Shown here: one piece after another, positions 46,132 through 55,417 of the stretch
Position numbering within the stretch: position 1 is the stretch's first letter
How the letters are laid out: each line of letters starts with the position of its first letter
Source: Piscinibacter sp. HJYY11
GTDB lineage: Bacteria > Pseudomonadota > Gammaproteobacteria > Burkholderiales > Burkholderiaceae_C
Length of the DNA stretch: 64,000 nucleotides
Direction: 5' to 3'
NCBI RefSeq assembly: GCF_016735515.1
Contig: NZ_JAERQZ010000001.1
Location: 2,096,746-2,160,745, forward strand
Made by a program: the position numbers and the translations under genes
Notes under the pieces: model-generated
What the model was told of the DNA's origin: nothing
The model's database searches: none
Seen by the model: only the letters and a program-made list of their open reading frames with translations

Positions 46132-47955
46132 ATGACGAGCACCGATCCCCGCACACTGGCAGAACTGCAGCAGGCCTTGCGCAACGGCACCATGACGGTG
46201 CGGCAGCTGATGTTGCGCTTCCTCAAGGAGCAATCGCAGTTCGCCAGCCCGGCCTGGATCTCGCGGCTCCACGACGAGGCCCTGCTCGCCCAGGCCGACG
46301 CGTGCGACGCCCGCCTTCTGGCCCAGGGGCCGGCGGTCTTTGACACGCAGCCTCTGCTGGGCATGCCCTTCGGCGTGAAGGACAACATCGACGTCGCCGG
46401 CCTGCTGACCACCGCCGCCTGCAAGGGCTTCGCGAGCGAGCCCGCCTCCACCCATGCAGTGGCGGTGCAGAAGCTAGTGGCGGCCGGCGCCATCCCGGTC
46501 GGCAAGACCAACCTCGACCAGTTCGCCACCGGCCTCGTCGGCACGCGCAGCCCCTACGGCGCCGTGCCCAACAGCTTCGACCCCGCACGCGTGAGCGGCG
46601 GCTCGAGCTCGGGCTCGGCCTATGTGGTCGCAACAGGGCAGGTGCCCTTCGCGCTGGGCACCGACACCGCCGGCTCCGGCCGCGTGCCCGCCGGCTTCAA
46701 CAACATCGTCGGCCTGAAGCCCACGCCCGGCCGCGTGAGCACCACCGGCCTGCTGCCCGCCTGCCGCAGCATCGACTGCATCTCGGTGCTCGCCCTCACC
46801 GCCGACGACGCGGCGCTCGTGCTGTCGGTCATGGAAGGGGCCGACGCAGCCGATGCCTACAGCCGCTTCCAGCCCGGCCCGGCCAGGCTCAAGCCGCGGC
46901 TGCGGGTGGGCATCCCGGCGCGGCCGGTGTTCAACGGCGATGCCGGCTACCGCGAGTCGTTTGCCCAGGCGTGCGCGCATGTGCAGTCGCTCGGCCACGA
47001 GGTGGTGCCGCTCGACTTCTCGCCGCTGCACGCCACCGCCGAGCTGCTGTACGGCGGGCCATGGGTGGCCGAGCGCCATGCAGCGGTGGAGCGGCTGCTC
47101 GACCAGAAGCCCGAGCTCTTCGACCCCTCGGTGCGCAGCATCGTCGAGAGCGCGCGCGACTTCAGCGCCACCGACGCCTTCCGCGGCCACTACAAGCTGC
47201 GCGCCGCGCAAGCGTCGACCACGTCGTTCTGGTCGCAGGCCGACGTGCTGATGGTGCCGACCGCCCCCGCGCACCCGACGATGGCCGAGGTGGCCGCCGA
47301 CCCGATCGGTGCCAACGCGCAGCTCGGCACCTACACCAACTTCGTCAACCTGCTGGGCTGGAGCGCGATCGCACTGCCCTTCGACTTCACCGCGCGCGGC
47401 CTGCCCTTCGGCGTGACCTTCATCGCGCCGGCCGGCTTCGATGCCGCCCTCGCGCAATTCGGCGCCGCGTGGCAGTCGCAGCTCAAGCTGCCGCTCGGGG
47501 CGCTCAAGCAACACACCGAGTTGCGGCCCACGCTGACCCGCGCCCCGGCCAGCACGCCCACGCTCGCCATCGCGGTCGTCGGCGCACACCTGAGCGGCCT
47601 GCCGCTCAACGGCCAACTCACCGAGCGTGGCGCCACGCTGCGCCTGGCCACCACCACCGCGCCGCAGTACCGTCTCTACGCCCTGCCCGGCACCGTGCCG
47701 CCCAAGCCGGGCCTGCAGCGCGTGGGCAGCGGCGGCGCGGCCATCGCCGTCGAGGTGTGGGACGTGCCGCTTGCCGAGATCGGCTCCTTCCTCGCCCTCA
47801 TCCCGGCACCGCTCGGCCTCGGCAGCCTGACGCTCGCCGACGGCACTTCAGTGCACGGCTTCGTCTGCGAAGCGCTTGCCCTCGAAGGCGCGCGCGACAT
47901 CACCGAATTCGGCGGCTGGCGGGCCTACCTCGCCTCGCTGAAGCCGGCTTCCTGA
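46132..47955 (+). CDS. atzF: Allophanate hydrolase
   Basis: AtzF hydrolyses allophanate (urea-1-carboxylate) to ammonia and CO2 in the cytoplasm. The 607-residue product has the amidase-signature domain (about residues 1-440) with the Ser-Ser-Lys triad: Lys in LLGMPFGVKDNID, Ser in VSGGSSSGSAY. A C-terminal domain (about residues 460-605) is also present in AtzF and DUR1,2-type hydrolases. ATG 46132 is used, because in-frame ATGs upstream overlap the putative operator. No urea carboxylase is present, so allophanate probably comes from carboxybiuret, not urea. Confidence 0.93.
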   Translation: MTSTDPRTLAELQQALRNGTMTVRQLMLRFLKEQSQFASPAWISRLHDEALLAQADACDARLLAQGPAVFDTQPLLGMPFGVKDNIDVAGLLTTAACKGFASEPASTHAVAVQKLVAAGAIPVGKTNLDQFATGLVGTRSPYGAVPNSFDPARVSGGSSSGSAYVVATGQVPFALGTDTAGSGRVPAGFNNIVGLKPTPGRVSTTGLLPACRSIDCISVLALTADDAALVLSVMEGADAADAYSRFQPGPARLKPRLRVGIPARPVFNGDAGYRESFAQACAHVQSLGHEVVPLDFSPLHATAELLYGGPWVAERHAAVERLLDQKPELFDPSVRSIVESARDFSATDAFRGHYKLRAAQASTTSFWSQADVLMVPTAPAHPTMAEVAADPIGANAQLGTYTNFVNLLGWSAIALPFDFTARGLPFGVTFIAPAGFDAALAQFGAAWQSQLKLPLGALKQHTELRPTLTRAPASTPTLAIAVVGAHLSGLPLNGQLTERGATLRLATTTAPQYRLYALPGTVPPKPGLQRVGSGGAAIAVEVWDVPLAEIGSFLALIPAPLGLGSLTLADGTSVHGFVCEALALEGARDITEFGGWRAYLASLKPAS

Positions 47956-48018
47956 CACCCGCTTTCTCACACCCATTTCCCCTGTCCCGACCTTTGCCCT
48001 CACCCACGGAGACCCCGC

Positions 48019-49011
48019 ATGAGCACCAAGCCCTCCCTCGACACCCGCCGTCGCCGCATCGTCCAGGCGGGCGCCGCGCTCGCCCTCGGCGCGCCTGCCG
48101 TGCTGCGCGCACAGAGCGGCCCCAAGATCCGCATCGGCTACTGGCCGGTGGCCGCCGGCCTGCCCTTCTTCGCCGCCGTCGAGAAGGGCTACTTCAAGGA
48201 AGCCGGCCTCGACGTCGAGCCGCTCAAGTTCGCCGGCGCCCAGCAGGTGATGGAGGCCATGCTCTCGGGCCGCAGCGACGGCAGCTCCAACGGCACCGGC
48301 TCGGGCAACCTCGGTGTGGGCGAGATCGCCTCGCCGGGGCTCTTCAAGATCATCGCCACCAACCCGAGCAACCAGAAGTACGTGCTCGACCAGTTCCTGG
48401 TGCCGAAGGACAGCCCGATCAAGTCCCTGGCCGAACTCAAGGGCAAGAAGGTCGCCTCCGGCCCCGGCATCCAGAACCGCGTGCTCGCGATCACCGTGCT
48501 CGAGCGCGCCGGCGCCCCGGGCACTGCGGTCACCGAGCTCCCCATCGGCCAGCACGTCGCGGCGCTCGCGGCCGGCCAGGTGGACGCGGTCTACACGCTC
48601 GAGCCCACCGGCACCGTCGGCAGGCTCAACGGCACCACTCGGGTGCTCGAAGCCGGCGTGATCGCGAAGTACATCCTCGGCGACCCGCTCGCCCCGTGGC
48701 ACGGCGGCTCGGCCACGCTCACCACCGAGTTCATCAAGAAGCACCCCGCGGAGACCAAGAAGTACATCGCCGCCTACGCCCGTGGCATCGAGCTCGTGCG
48801 CACCAACCCCGCCGACGCACGCCAGTACCTCAAGGGCTACACGGCCATCGAGGGCCCGCTGACCGGCGAGGTGCCCCTGGCCTCATACATGCTTTACAAC
48901 GAGTTCAAGCCGAGCGACATCGCCGCGTTCCAGAAGTTCTTCGACCTCTTCACCGAGAAGGGCGTGTTCGAGAAGAAGCTGGCCGTCGAGTCGCTCATCT
49001 ACAAGGGGTGA
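48019..49011 (+). CDS. NitT/TauT-type ABC transporter substrate-binding protein
   Basis: The 330-residue product has an RR-containing signal (TRRRRIVQAGAALALGAPAV), perhaps Tat-dependent, and a periplasmic binding fold of the SsuA/TauA/nitrate family (IRIGYWPVAAGLPFFAAVEK). Family members bind taurine, sulfonates, nitrate, thiamine precursors and other small molecules. Here the neighbours point to a nitrogen-rich amide. A GGAG ribosome site precedes ATG 48019. It is followed by its permease. Confidence 0.93.
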   Translation: MSTKPSLDTRRRRIVQAGAALALGAPAVLRAQSGPKIRIGYWPVAAGLPFFAAVEKGYFKEAGLDVEPLKFAGAQQVMEAMLSGRSDGSSNGTGSGNLGVGEIASPGLFKIIATNPSNQKYVLDQFLVPKDSPIKSLAELKGKKVASGPGIQNRVLAITVLERAGAPGTAVTELPIGQHVAALAAGQVDAVYTLEPTGTVGRLNGTTRVLEAGVIAKYILGDPLAPWHGGSATLTTEFIKKHPAETKKYIAAYARGIELVRTNPADARQYLKGYTAIEGPLTGEVPLASYMLYNEFKPSDIAAFQKFFDLFTEKGVFEKKLAVESLIYKG

Positions 49012-49017
49012 TGCGCC

Positions 49018-49854
49018 ATGGCCGCTGTTGAATCCTCCTCTTCTGCCGCGGCCGCGCCGTGGCAGGCACCGAGCACCGCGGCCCCCGCGCCGCGCAAGGC
49101 CTTCAACTGGGGCAAGCTGCTGCCGGCGGTGGGGCCGCTGGTGCTCTTCATCGTGTGGGACGTGGTGGTGCGCGCCGGGCTCATCAAGCCCATCCTGCTG
49201 CCACCGCCCCTGGCGACGCTGGAAACGCTGGTCACCGGCCTCCTGGGAGGCTCGCTGCTCGCCGACTTCCTGGTGACGGTGTGGCGCACGGTGCAGGCCT
49301 TCTGCATCGCGGCCGCCGTGGGCATGCCGCTCGGCGTGCTGCTGGGGAGCAACGAGCGCGCCTACCGCAGCCTGGAGTTCCTGATCGACTTCTTCCGCTC
49401 CACGCCGAGCTCGGCGCTGATCCCGCTGTTCCTGCTGATCTTCGGCGTGAGCGACATCAACAAGGTGGCGATCGCCGCCTTCGGTGCCTTCCTCATCGTG
49501 GTCTTCAACAGTGCCTACGGCGTGATCAACGCCCGCAAGCAGCGCGTGATGGCGGCCAAGGTGATGGGCGCGAGCCGCTGGCAGATCTTCAAGGACGTGC
49601 TGGTGTGGGAGTCGCTGCAGCCGAGCTTCGTGGGCCTGCGCTCGGCCGTCTCGATGGCGCTCGTGATCGTGATCGTGGCCGAGATGTTCATCGGCTCCGA
49701 CAAGGGTCTCGGCCACCGCATCATCGACGCGCAGCAGGTGCTGAACGTGAAGACGATGTACGCGGCGATCCTCGCCGCCGGCGCGCTGGGCTATGCGCTC
49801 AACGTGCTCTTCCTGATGATCGAACGCAAGATCGTGCACTGGAGCGGAAGATGA
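49018..49854 (+). CDS. NitT/TauT-type ABC transporter permease
   Basis: The 278-residue product has about six membrane helices and the EAA-type loop (AAKVMGASRWQIFKDVLVWE) that docks the ATPase. It has a longer N-terminal cytoplasmic tail rich in Ser, Ala and Pro. Together with the adjacent binding protein and ATPase it makes a complete importer. Its stop overlaps the ATPase start (ATGA). Confidence 0.93.
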   Translation: MAAVESSSSAAAAPWQAPSTAAPAPRKAFNWGKLLPAVGPLVLFIVWDVVVRAGLIKPILLPPPLATLETLVTGLLGGSLLADFLVTVWRTVQAFCIAAAVGMPLGVLLGSNERAYRSLEFLIDFFRSTPSSALIPLFLLIFGVSDINKVAIAAFGAFLIVVFNSAYGVINARKQRVMAAKVMGASRWQIFKDVLVWESLQPSFVGLRSAVSMALVIVIVAEMFIGSDKGLGHRIIDAQQVLNVKTMYAAILAAGALGYALNVLFLMIERKIVHWSGR

Positions 49855-50672
49855 GCGCAGTCCTCAATGGTCCCGTCTACGCCGACGTCCCGGCGCCGAA
49901 GTTCGAGCCCGGCCCGGCCGGCACGCACATCACCATCCGCGGCCTGACGAAATACTTCGCCGGCTGGCCGCTCTACGAGAACTTCGACCTCGACATCCCC
50001 AAGGGCAAGATCGTCTCGGTCTTCGGCCCCAACGGGTGCGGCAAGAGCACGCTGATCAACATGATCGCGGGGCTGATCCCGATCGACAGCGGTCAGATCC
50101 TCTTCGACGGCAAGACCCTGCAAGACACGAAGATCGGCTACGTCTTCCAGAACTACCGCGAGGCGATGTTCCCGTGGATGCGCACCATCGACAACATCGC
50201 CTACCCGCTCAAGCTGGAAGGCAGGTCGAAGGTGGAAGTCGACCGGCGCATGGAAGAACTCGTCGCCTCCTTCGACGTCAAGTTCGACCTCAAGCGCTAC
50301 CCGTACGAGCTCTCCGGCGGCCAGCAGCAGACGGCCTCGATCATGCGGGCACTCGCGCCCAATCCCGAGGTGCTCTTCCTCGACGAGCCCTTCTCCGCGC
50401 TCGACTTCGAGATGACCCTCTTCATCCGCGAGAAGCTGCAGGAGGTCTTCATCCAGACCGGCACGACGATGCTGCTCGTCTCGCATGACCTCGAAGAGGC
50501 GGTGTACCTCGCCGACCAGGTGCTGCTGCTCACCAAGCGCCCCACCAAGGTGGCAGAGATCTTGCACTACGGTGACGCGCGGCCCCGAACGGTGGCCACG
50601 CTCTCCGAGCCGAGCTTCGTGGCGACCAAGAAGCAGAGCCTGGAGATCTTCCAGCGCGAGGTGAGACGTTGA
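49851..50672 (+). CDS. NitT/TauT-type ABC transporter ATPase
   Basis: The 273-residue product has Walker A GPNGCGKST, the Q-loop in YVFQNYREAMFPWMRT, the signature LSGGQQQT and Walker B VLFLDEP. It energises the importer and is the TauB/SsuB type. ATG 49851 overlaps the permease stop. Its own stop overlaps the TTG start of atzG (TTGA), so all steps from importer to hydrolases are probably translationally coupled. Confidence 0.95.
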   Translation: MSAVLNGPVYADVPAPKFEPGPAGTHITIRGLTKYFAGWPLYENFDLDIPKGKIVSVFGPNGCGKSTLINMIAGLIPIDSGQILFDGKTLQDTKIGYVFQNYREAMFPWMRTIDNIAYPLKLEGRSKVEVDRRMEELVASFDVKFDLKRYPYELSGGQQQTASIMRALAPNPEVLFLDEPFSALDFEMTLFIREKLQEVFIQTGTTMLLVSHDLEEAVYLADQVLLLTKRPTKVAEILHYGDARPRTVATLSEPSFVATKKQSLEIFQREVRR

Positions 50673-50884
50673 CGACCACGACACAGGAAGACATCGAACG
50701 CTACGTGCGCAGTGCGGCCCAGATGGCCTCGCTGCCACTCGACGACGCGCAGGTGCAGCGCGTCGCCGTGCACCTCGCGCGCACCAAGGCCCTGGCCGAC
50801 AGCCTGCTCGCCGTGCCCCTGCCCGAGGAGACCGAGCCGGCCGAGGTGTATCGCCCTGCCCCCTTTCCCCCGGGCAGCGAATGA
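50669..50884 (+). CDS. atzG: AtzG-like small subunit (DUF4089)
   Basis: The 71-residue product (MTTTTQEDIERYVRSAAQMA) belongs to the small DUF4089/AtzG family, the GatC-like partner that forms a complex with AtzE and is needed for its stability. A rare TTG start at 50669 overlaps the ATPase stop, and no ATG is available nearby. The following atzE frame overlaps its stop. The small size made the gene easy to miss, but its place between transporter and AtzE is the canonical one. Confidence 0.88.
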   Translation: MTTTTQEDIERYVRSAAQMASLPLDDAQVQRVAVHLARTKALADSLLAVPLPEETEPAEVYRPAPFPPGSE

Positions 50885-50904
50885 GTTTCGCGAGGAGCCA
50901 CGAC

Positions 50905-52290
50905 ATGACCCCCGGCCTTTCCATCGTTCGCGCGGTCCACGCTGGCGAGATGCAGGCCGAAGAAGCGCTCGAGCACTGCATCGCGCGCATCGAGGTCACC
51001 GACCCCAAGGTCAATGCCTTCACCGACGGCAGCTTCGAGCGCGCCGTGCGCGAGGCCCGCGCCATCGACCAGCTGCGCCTCAAGGGCAAGCCGCTGCCGC
51101 CGCTGGCCGGCATGCCCTACGCCGTGAAGAACCTCTTCGACGTGGAGGGCATGGTCACGCGCGCCGGCAGCAAGGTGCGCAACGGCGCCCCGCCCGCGCA
51201 TGAAGACGCCGAGCTCGTGAAGCGCATGCGCAACGCCGGTGCGGTGCTGGTCGGTGCGCTCAACATGGACGAGTTCGCCTACGGCTTCACCACCGAGAAC
51301 TCGCACTACGGCCCCTGCCGCAACCCACGCCGGCTGGAGCACATCGCCGGCGGCTCCTCCGGCGGTTGTGGCGCGGCGGTGGCCGCGGGCCAGGTGCCGG
51401 TGACGCTCGGCTCCGACACGAATGGCTCCATCCGCGTGCCCTCGTCGCTGTGCGGCGTGTGGGGCCTGAAGCCGACCTTCGGCCGGCTCTCGCGCCGCGG
51501 CAGCTTCCCCTTTGTCGCAAGCCTCGACCACCTCGGGCCTTTCGCGCGCAACGTGGAAGACCTTGCCGCCACCTACGACGCGTTGCAGGGCCCCGACCCC
51601 GACGACCCCGGCTGCCACGCCACCCGCATCCAGCCCACCGCCTGGCAGATCGGCGCCAGCCTCTCCGGCCTGCGCATCGGCGTGCTCGGCGGCTACTTCG
51701 AAGACAACGCGAGCCCCACCGCACGCAAGGCCGTCGCGATTGCCACCGAGGTGCTCAAGGCCACGCCCGGCGTGACCTGGCCCGATGCAGCGCTCGCACG
51801 CGCCGCCGCCTTCATCACCACCGCGAGCGAAGGCGGCTCGCTGCACCTGCCGCTGCTGCGCGAGCGCGCGGCCGACTTCGAGCCGCTGTCGGTCGACCGT
51901 TTCATCTCGGGCGCGCTGCAGCCGGCCGACTGGTACGTGCGCGCGCAGCGCTTCCGCCGCGTCTACCGCGACAAGGTGCTGGCGCTCTTCAACGAGTGGG
52001 ACGTGCTCATCGCCCCCGCCACGCCGGTGCAGGCCACGCCCGTCGGCGCCGAGACCTTCGACCTCAACGGCCAGCAGGTGCCGGCCCGCCCTTCGATGGG
52101 CCTGCTCACGCAGCCGATCTCCTTTGCCGGTTGCCCGGTGGTCGCCGCACCGCTGTGGCCCGAGGGCCGCCACGCCTTGCCGCTCGGCGTGCAGGTCATT
52201 GCCGCGCCGTGGCGCGAAGACCTCGCCTTGCGCGTGGGCCGTGCCCTCGAAGCCAGCGGTGCCGCCTGCTCCCCCATCGCGGGCATCTGA
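50905..52290 (+). CDS. atzE: 1-carboxybiuret hydrolase (AtzE-type amidase)
   Basis: AtzE is an amidase-signature enzyme that deaminates 1-carboxybiuret in cyanuric acid breakdown. The 461-residue product has the Ser-Ser-Lys triad ([37 protein letters not shown]) and runs such as [19 protein letters not shown] and [19 protein letters not shown] that I recall as nearly identical in the Pseudomonas sp. ADP enzyme. ATG 50905 has a GAGGAG site and fits the known start. An in-frame ATG at 50881 overlaps atzG and is the alternative. It needs AtzG as partner. Confidence 0.92.
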   Translation: MTPGLSIVRAVHAGEMQAEEALEHCIARIEVTDPKVNAFTDGSFERAVREARAIDQLRLKGKPLPPLAGMPYAVKNLFDVEGMVTRAGSKVRNGAPPAHEDAELVKRMRNAGAVLVGALNMDEFAYGFTTENSHYGPCRNPRRLEHIAGGSSGGCGAAVAAGQVPVTLGSDTNGSIRVPSSLCGVWGLKPTFGRLSRRGSFPFVASLDHLGPFARNVEDLAATYDALQGPDPDDPGCHATRIQPTAWQIGASLSGLRIGVLGGYFEDNASPTARKAVAIATEVLKATPGVTWPDAALARAAAFITTASEGGSLHLPLLRERAADFEPLSVDRFISGALQPADWYVRAQRFRRVYRDKVLALFNEWDVLIAPATPVQATPVGAETFDLNGQQVPARPSMGLLTQPISFAGCPVVAAPLWPEGRHALPLGVQVIAAPWREDLALRVGRALEASGAACSPIAGI

Positions 52291-52298
52291 CCCTCCAC

Positions 52299-52673
52299 AT
52301 GGACATCAACAAGCCCGAGGTCGTCGCCGAGGTCACCGCCGCGTTCCACCGCTACGAAGACGCGCTGGTGAACAACAAGGTCGAGGTGCTGGACGAGTTG
52401 TTCTGGAACAGCCCGCACACCCTGCGCTACGGCGCGACCGAAAACCTCTACGGCTACGACGAGATCGCGGCCTTCCGCGCCTCTCGGCCTTCCACCGGCC
52501 TGGCCCGCACGCTGCTGCGCACCGTCATCACCACCTACGGCGACAGCTTCGCCACCGCCAACGTCGAGTTCCAGCGCACCGGCGCCGCCAGGCCCGGCCG
52601 GCAAAGCCAGACCTGGATGAAGACCCCCGACGGCTGGCGCGTGGTATCCGCGCATGTAAGCTTGTTGGGATGA
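52299..52673 (+). CDS. atzH: AtzH-like DUF3225 protein
   Basis: The 124-residue product ([20 protein letters not shown] ... [20 protein letters not shown]) is a SnoaL/NTF2-fold protein of the AtzH/DUF3225 family. AtzH genes accompany atzE and atzG in cyanuric acid clusters and have been linked to handling of carboxylated urea intermediates. Its stop overlaps the GntR regulator start (ATGA), so it is in the same operon. Confidence 0.86.
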   Translation: MDINKPEVVAEVTAAFHRYEDALVNNKVEVLDELFWNSPHTLRYGATENLYGYDEIAAFRASRPSTGLARTLLRTVITTYGDSFATANVEFQRTGAARPGRQSQTWMKTPDGWRVVSAHVSLLG

Positions 52674-53401
52674 AAGCCCCGGCCACCCAGACCACCGCCG
52701 CAAGCGCCAAGGAGCCGCCGGCCAACCCGCGCGACCTCACGCGCTCCGAGATTGCCTACCGTCGCCTCAAGGCCGCCATCTTCGACTTCGTGCTGCTGCC
52801 CGGCGACGGCTTCACCGAGAGCGACATGGCCGAGCGCCTGGGCATGTCGCGCACGCCGGTGCGCGAGGCGCTGTTCCGGCTGGAGCTGGAAGGCTATGTG
52901 AAGGTGGCCTTCCGCAGCGGCTGGAGCGTGGCGCCCTTCGACTTCCGCAAGCTCGAGGAGCTGTACGACCTGCGCGTGATGCTCGAATGCGCCGCCGTCG
53001 ACCGACTTTGCACGCAAGACCCCATGCCCGACCTCGGCCTGCTCAAGGCCACCTGGCTCGTGGCGGAGAAAGAGCGCAAGACCGAGACCGCCGAGGTGGC
53101 CGCGCTCGACGAGGCCTTCCACGCCACGCTGGTGAGCGCCGCCGGCAACCTGCAGATGACGCGCGTGCACGCCGAGGTGACCGACGGCATCCGCATCGTG
53201 CGCCGGCTCGATTTCACGCAGCCGCCGCGCATTGCGGCCACCTACGATGAGCACGCGAAGATCCTGCGCGCCATCCTCGCGCGGCGGGCCGACCCGGCCA
53301 AGCTGATGCTGCGCACCCACATCGAGGCCAGCAAGGCCGAAGTGCGCAAGATCACCATCCACAAGCTGCACAGCGCCCGCCCTGCGAGCACCGATCTGTA
53401 G
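52670..53401 (+). CDS. GntR-family regulator (FCD type)
   Basis: The 243-residue product has an N-terminal GntR winged helix ([20 protein letters not shown]) and an FCD effector domain with metal-binding His residues ([20 protein letters not shown] region). It ends the cluster and overlaps atzH. It likely represses the operon until the substrate or an intermediate binds. The dyad at 46092-46105 is a candidate operator. The effector is unknown. Confidence 0.9.
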   Translation: MKAPATQTTAASAKEPPANPRDLTRSEIAYRRLKAAIFDFVLLPGDGFTESDMAERLGMSRTPVREALFRLELEGYVKVAFRSGWSVAPFDFRKLEELYDLRVMLECAAVDRLCTQDPMPDLGLLKATWLVAEKERKTETAEVAALDEAFHATLVSAAGNLQMTRVHAEVTDGIRIVRRLDFTQPPRIAATYDEHAKILRAILARRADPAKLMLRTHIEASKAEVRKITIHKLHSARPASTDL

Positions 53402-53413
53402 CGGGCCCAGCCC

Positions 53414-53426
53414 CTCGCGAAGCGAG
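53414..53426. terminator. Weak terminator-like hairpin after the atz cluster
   Basis: CTCGC-GAA-GCGAG begins 13 bases after the regulator stop and is followed by CGGGTTCTTGTG. The stem is short and the T-run weak. It may separate the atz cluster from the FecR gene. Confidence 0.35.
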
Positions 53427-53559
53427 CGGGTTCTTGTGTGAAATTCGTCGCGCTTTTTCGACCCCTCCGGGCCGTGACCCCTGTGCTTCTGACAGGTCAA
53501 AGTGCGCAACAGTGCCGCTATGCTTGCGAGCCCTGCGGGTCCGCCTCTCCACAAGAACC

Positions 53560-54459
53560 ATGTCCGTCGTCTGGAAATCCGCTCTCGGCCTCTTCGGCGT
53601 GCTGCTCGGCACCTGGCTCAGCCCTGCCGCGGCCGCCAACCTGGCCACGGCCACGATCGTCGCCGGTGAAGCCCAGCTCGTGCGCGACGCCACCCGCCAT
53701 GCCCTGGCCGAAGGCGTGCGCCTCGCCAAGGACGACATCGTCGAGACCACCGCCAAGACGCTCTTCGTGCGCCTGGAGTTCACCGACGGCCTGATCGTCG
53801 ACCTCGGCCCCGAATCGCGCGCACTGCTCTCGCCCAGATTCAGCGGCGAGCGCGCCAGGCAGGCCTCGCGCTTGCACCTGCTGCGCGGCACCGCCAAGCT
53901 CACCGTGCCCAAGCCGCTCACGCCCGCGGCCGCGAGCTTCACCGCGCCCGGCCTCGACGTGACCGGCGTTGCCCGCAGCGCCGTCTTTGCGGTGCAGGGC
54001 CCCGAGCTGCAGGTCTTTGCCGAGTCGGGCGAGGTCACGCTGCAGGAGCGCCGCGCCGGCAAGGTGACGGCCAAGGCCACGGTCAAGAACAGCGAGTTCT
54101 ACAGCCGCGGAGCCGACGGCAAGGCCACCAGCGCCCCGCGCCCGAGCGGCGCCTTCATCCAGAAGCTGCCGCGCGCCTTCATGGACAGCCTGCCCTCGCG
54201 CGCCGCCACCTTCGCCAGCCGCGACGTGGCGCCCAAGCCGCTCGCCGACATCGGCTACGCCGAGGCCGAGCCATGGATCGATGCCGAAGGCCTGCGCGCC
54301 TACTTCGTCACCCGCTGGAAGCCGCTGGCGCAGAACCCGGCCTTCCGCGAGGGCCTGGTCGCCAACATGGCCAACCACCCCGAGTGGGACCGCATCCTCT
54401 TCCCCGAGAAGTACCTGCCCAAGCCCGCCCCGGCAAGCGCCCCCTCGTACGGCAAATGA
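53560..54459 (+). CDS. Secreted FecR-domain protein
   Basis: The 299-residue product has a signal peptide (MSVVWKSALGLFGVLLGTWL, cleavage near AAAA) and a FecR-type periplasmic domain (IVAGEAQLVRDATRHALAEG, FVRLEFTDGLIVDLGPESRA). It lacks the usual membrane helix of iron-sigma regulators, so it is a soluble or envelope-attached form. It precedes a c-heme sensor gene by about 70 bases. Such free-standing FecR domains often occur beside kinases or cyclases. Confidence 0.8.
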   Translation: MSVVWKSALGLFGVLLGTWLSPAAAANLATATIVAGEAQLVRDATRHALAEGVRLAKDDIVETTAKTLFVRLEFTDGLIVDLGPESRALLSPRFSGERARQASRLHLLRGTAKLTVPKPLTPAAASFTAPGLDVTGVARSAVFAVQGPELQVFAESGEVTLQERRAGKVTAKATVKNSEFYSRGADGKATSAPRPSGAFIQKLPRAFMDSLPSRAATFASRDVAPKPLADIGYAEAEPWIDAEGLRAYFVTRWKPLAQNPAFREGLVANMANHPEWDRILFPEKYLPKPAPASAPSYGK

Positions 54460-54528
54460 GCCGGCTGCATCCGCCACCGGCCCGCTCCACGTAAGTCGCA
54501 CTGAACACCGATCCATCGAAAGACGCCC

Positions 54529-55401
54529 ATGAAGCTGCTCGTCAAGTTCAACCTCGTGTTCCTGCTCGTGTTCGCGCTGGGGCTCGGGGCCTCGGGCACC
54601 ATCGCCCGCAAGCTGCTGCAGCAGGGTGCACAAGACGAAGTGCTCGACCGCGCCCGCCTGCTGATGGAAAGCGCCATGGCCGTCAGCACCTACACCGCCA
54701 CCCAGGTCGCGCCGCTCCTGCAGACGCAGATGACCTACACCTTCCTGCCGCAGTCGGTGCCGGCGTATTCGTCGTCGGAAGTGCTCAACGCGCTGCGCAA
54801 GAACCACCCCGAATACGCGTACAAGCCGGCGATGCTCAACCCCACCAATCCGCGCGACCGCGCGCAGGACTGGGAAGAAGACGTGATCTCGCGCTTCAAG
54901 CAGTCTCCCGACGAGAAGGAATTCATCGGCCAGCGCGACACGCCTTCCGGCCTCGTGACCTACATCGCGCGCCCGATCAAGATCACCAACCCCGACTGCC
55001 TGCGCTGCCACAGCACGGTGGAAGCCGCGCCCAAGCCTCTGGTGGAGAAGTACGGCCCGGCCAACGGCTTCGGCTGGACGCTCAACGAAGTGCTGGGCGC
55101 GCAGGTGGTGTCGGTGCCGATGTCGGTGCCGCTGGAGCGCGCCGAGCGCAACTTCAAGGTGGTGATGGGCTTGCTCACCGGCGTCTTCCTGCTGATCGGC
55201 CTGGCGCTCAACCTGATGCTGTGGCAGCTGGTGATCCGGCCGGTGAGCAAGCTGTCGCAGCTGTCCGACCGGGTGAGCCTGGGCGAGCTCGACGCGCCCG
55301 AGTTCAACGTGAAGTCGAAGGACGAGATCGGCACTTTGGCGCAATCGTTCACGCGCATGCGCAAGAGCATGGTCCATGCGATGAAGATGCTCGATTCCTG
55401 A
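54529..55401 (+). CDS. Membrane c-heme sensor with DUF3365 and HAMP domains
   Basis: The 290-residue product has an N-terminal membrane helix (about residues 5-24) and a periplasmic Tll0287-like (DUF3365) domain containing a c-type heme site CLRCH (157-161). A second helix (about 211-232) and a HAMP domain (233-285) follow. Without a kinase or cyclase output domain it must signal through a partner, and the adjacent Ser/Thr kinase 16 bases downstream is the obvious candidate. It may sense redox state or a gas. Heme attachment is predicted from CxxCH. Confidence 0.88.
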   Translation: MKLLVKFNLVFLLVFALGLGASGTIARKLLQQGAQDEVLDRARLLMESAMAVSTYTATQVAPLLQTQMTYTFLPQSVPAYSSSEVLNALRKNHPEYAYKPAMLNPTNPRDRAQDWEEDVISRFKQSPDEKEFIGQRDTPSGLVTYIARPIKITNPDCLRCHSTVEAAPKPLVEKYGPANGFGWTLNEVLGAQVVSVPMSVPLERAERNFKVVMGLLTGVFLLIGLALNLMLWQLVIRPVSKLSQLSDRVSLGELDAPEFNVKSKDEIGTLAQSFTRMRKSMVHAMKMLDS

Positions 55402-55417
55402 CGCCAGAATCGGTGAG

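Noticed and set aside
46132..53401. Complete s-triazine (atrazine) degradation pathway
   Set aside because: No AtzA, AtzB, AtzC or AtzD/TrzD is present; only the carboxybiuret and allophanate steps can be supported.
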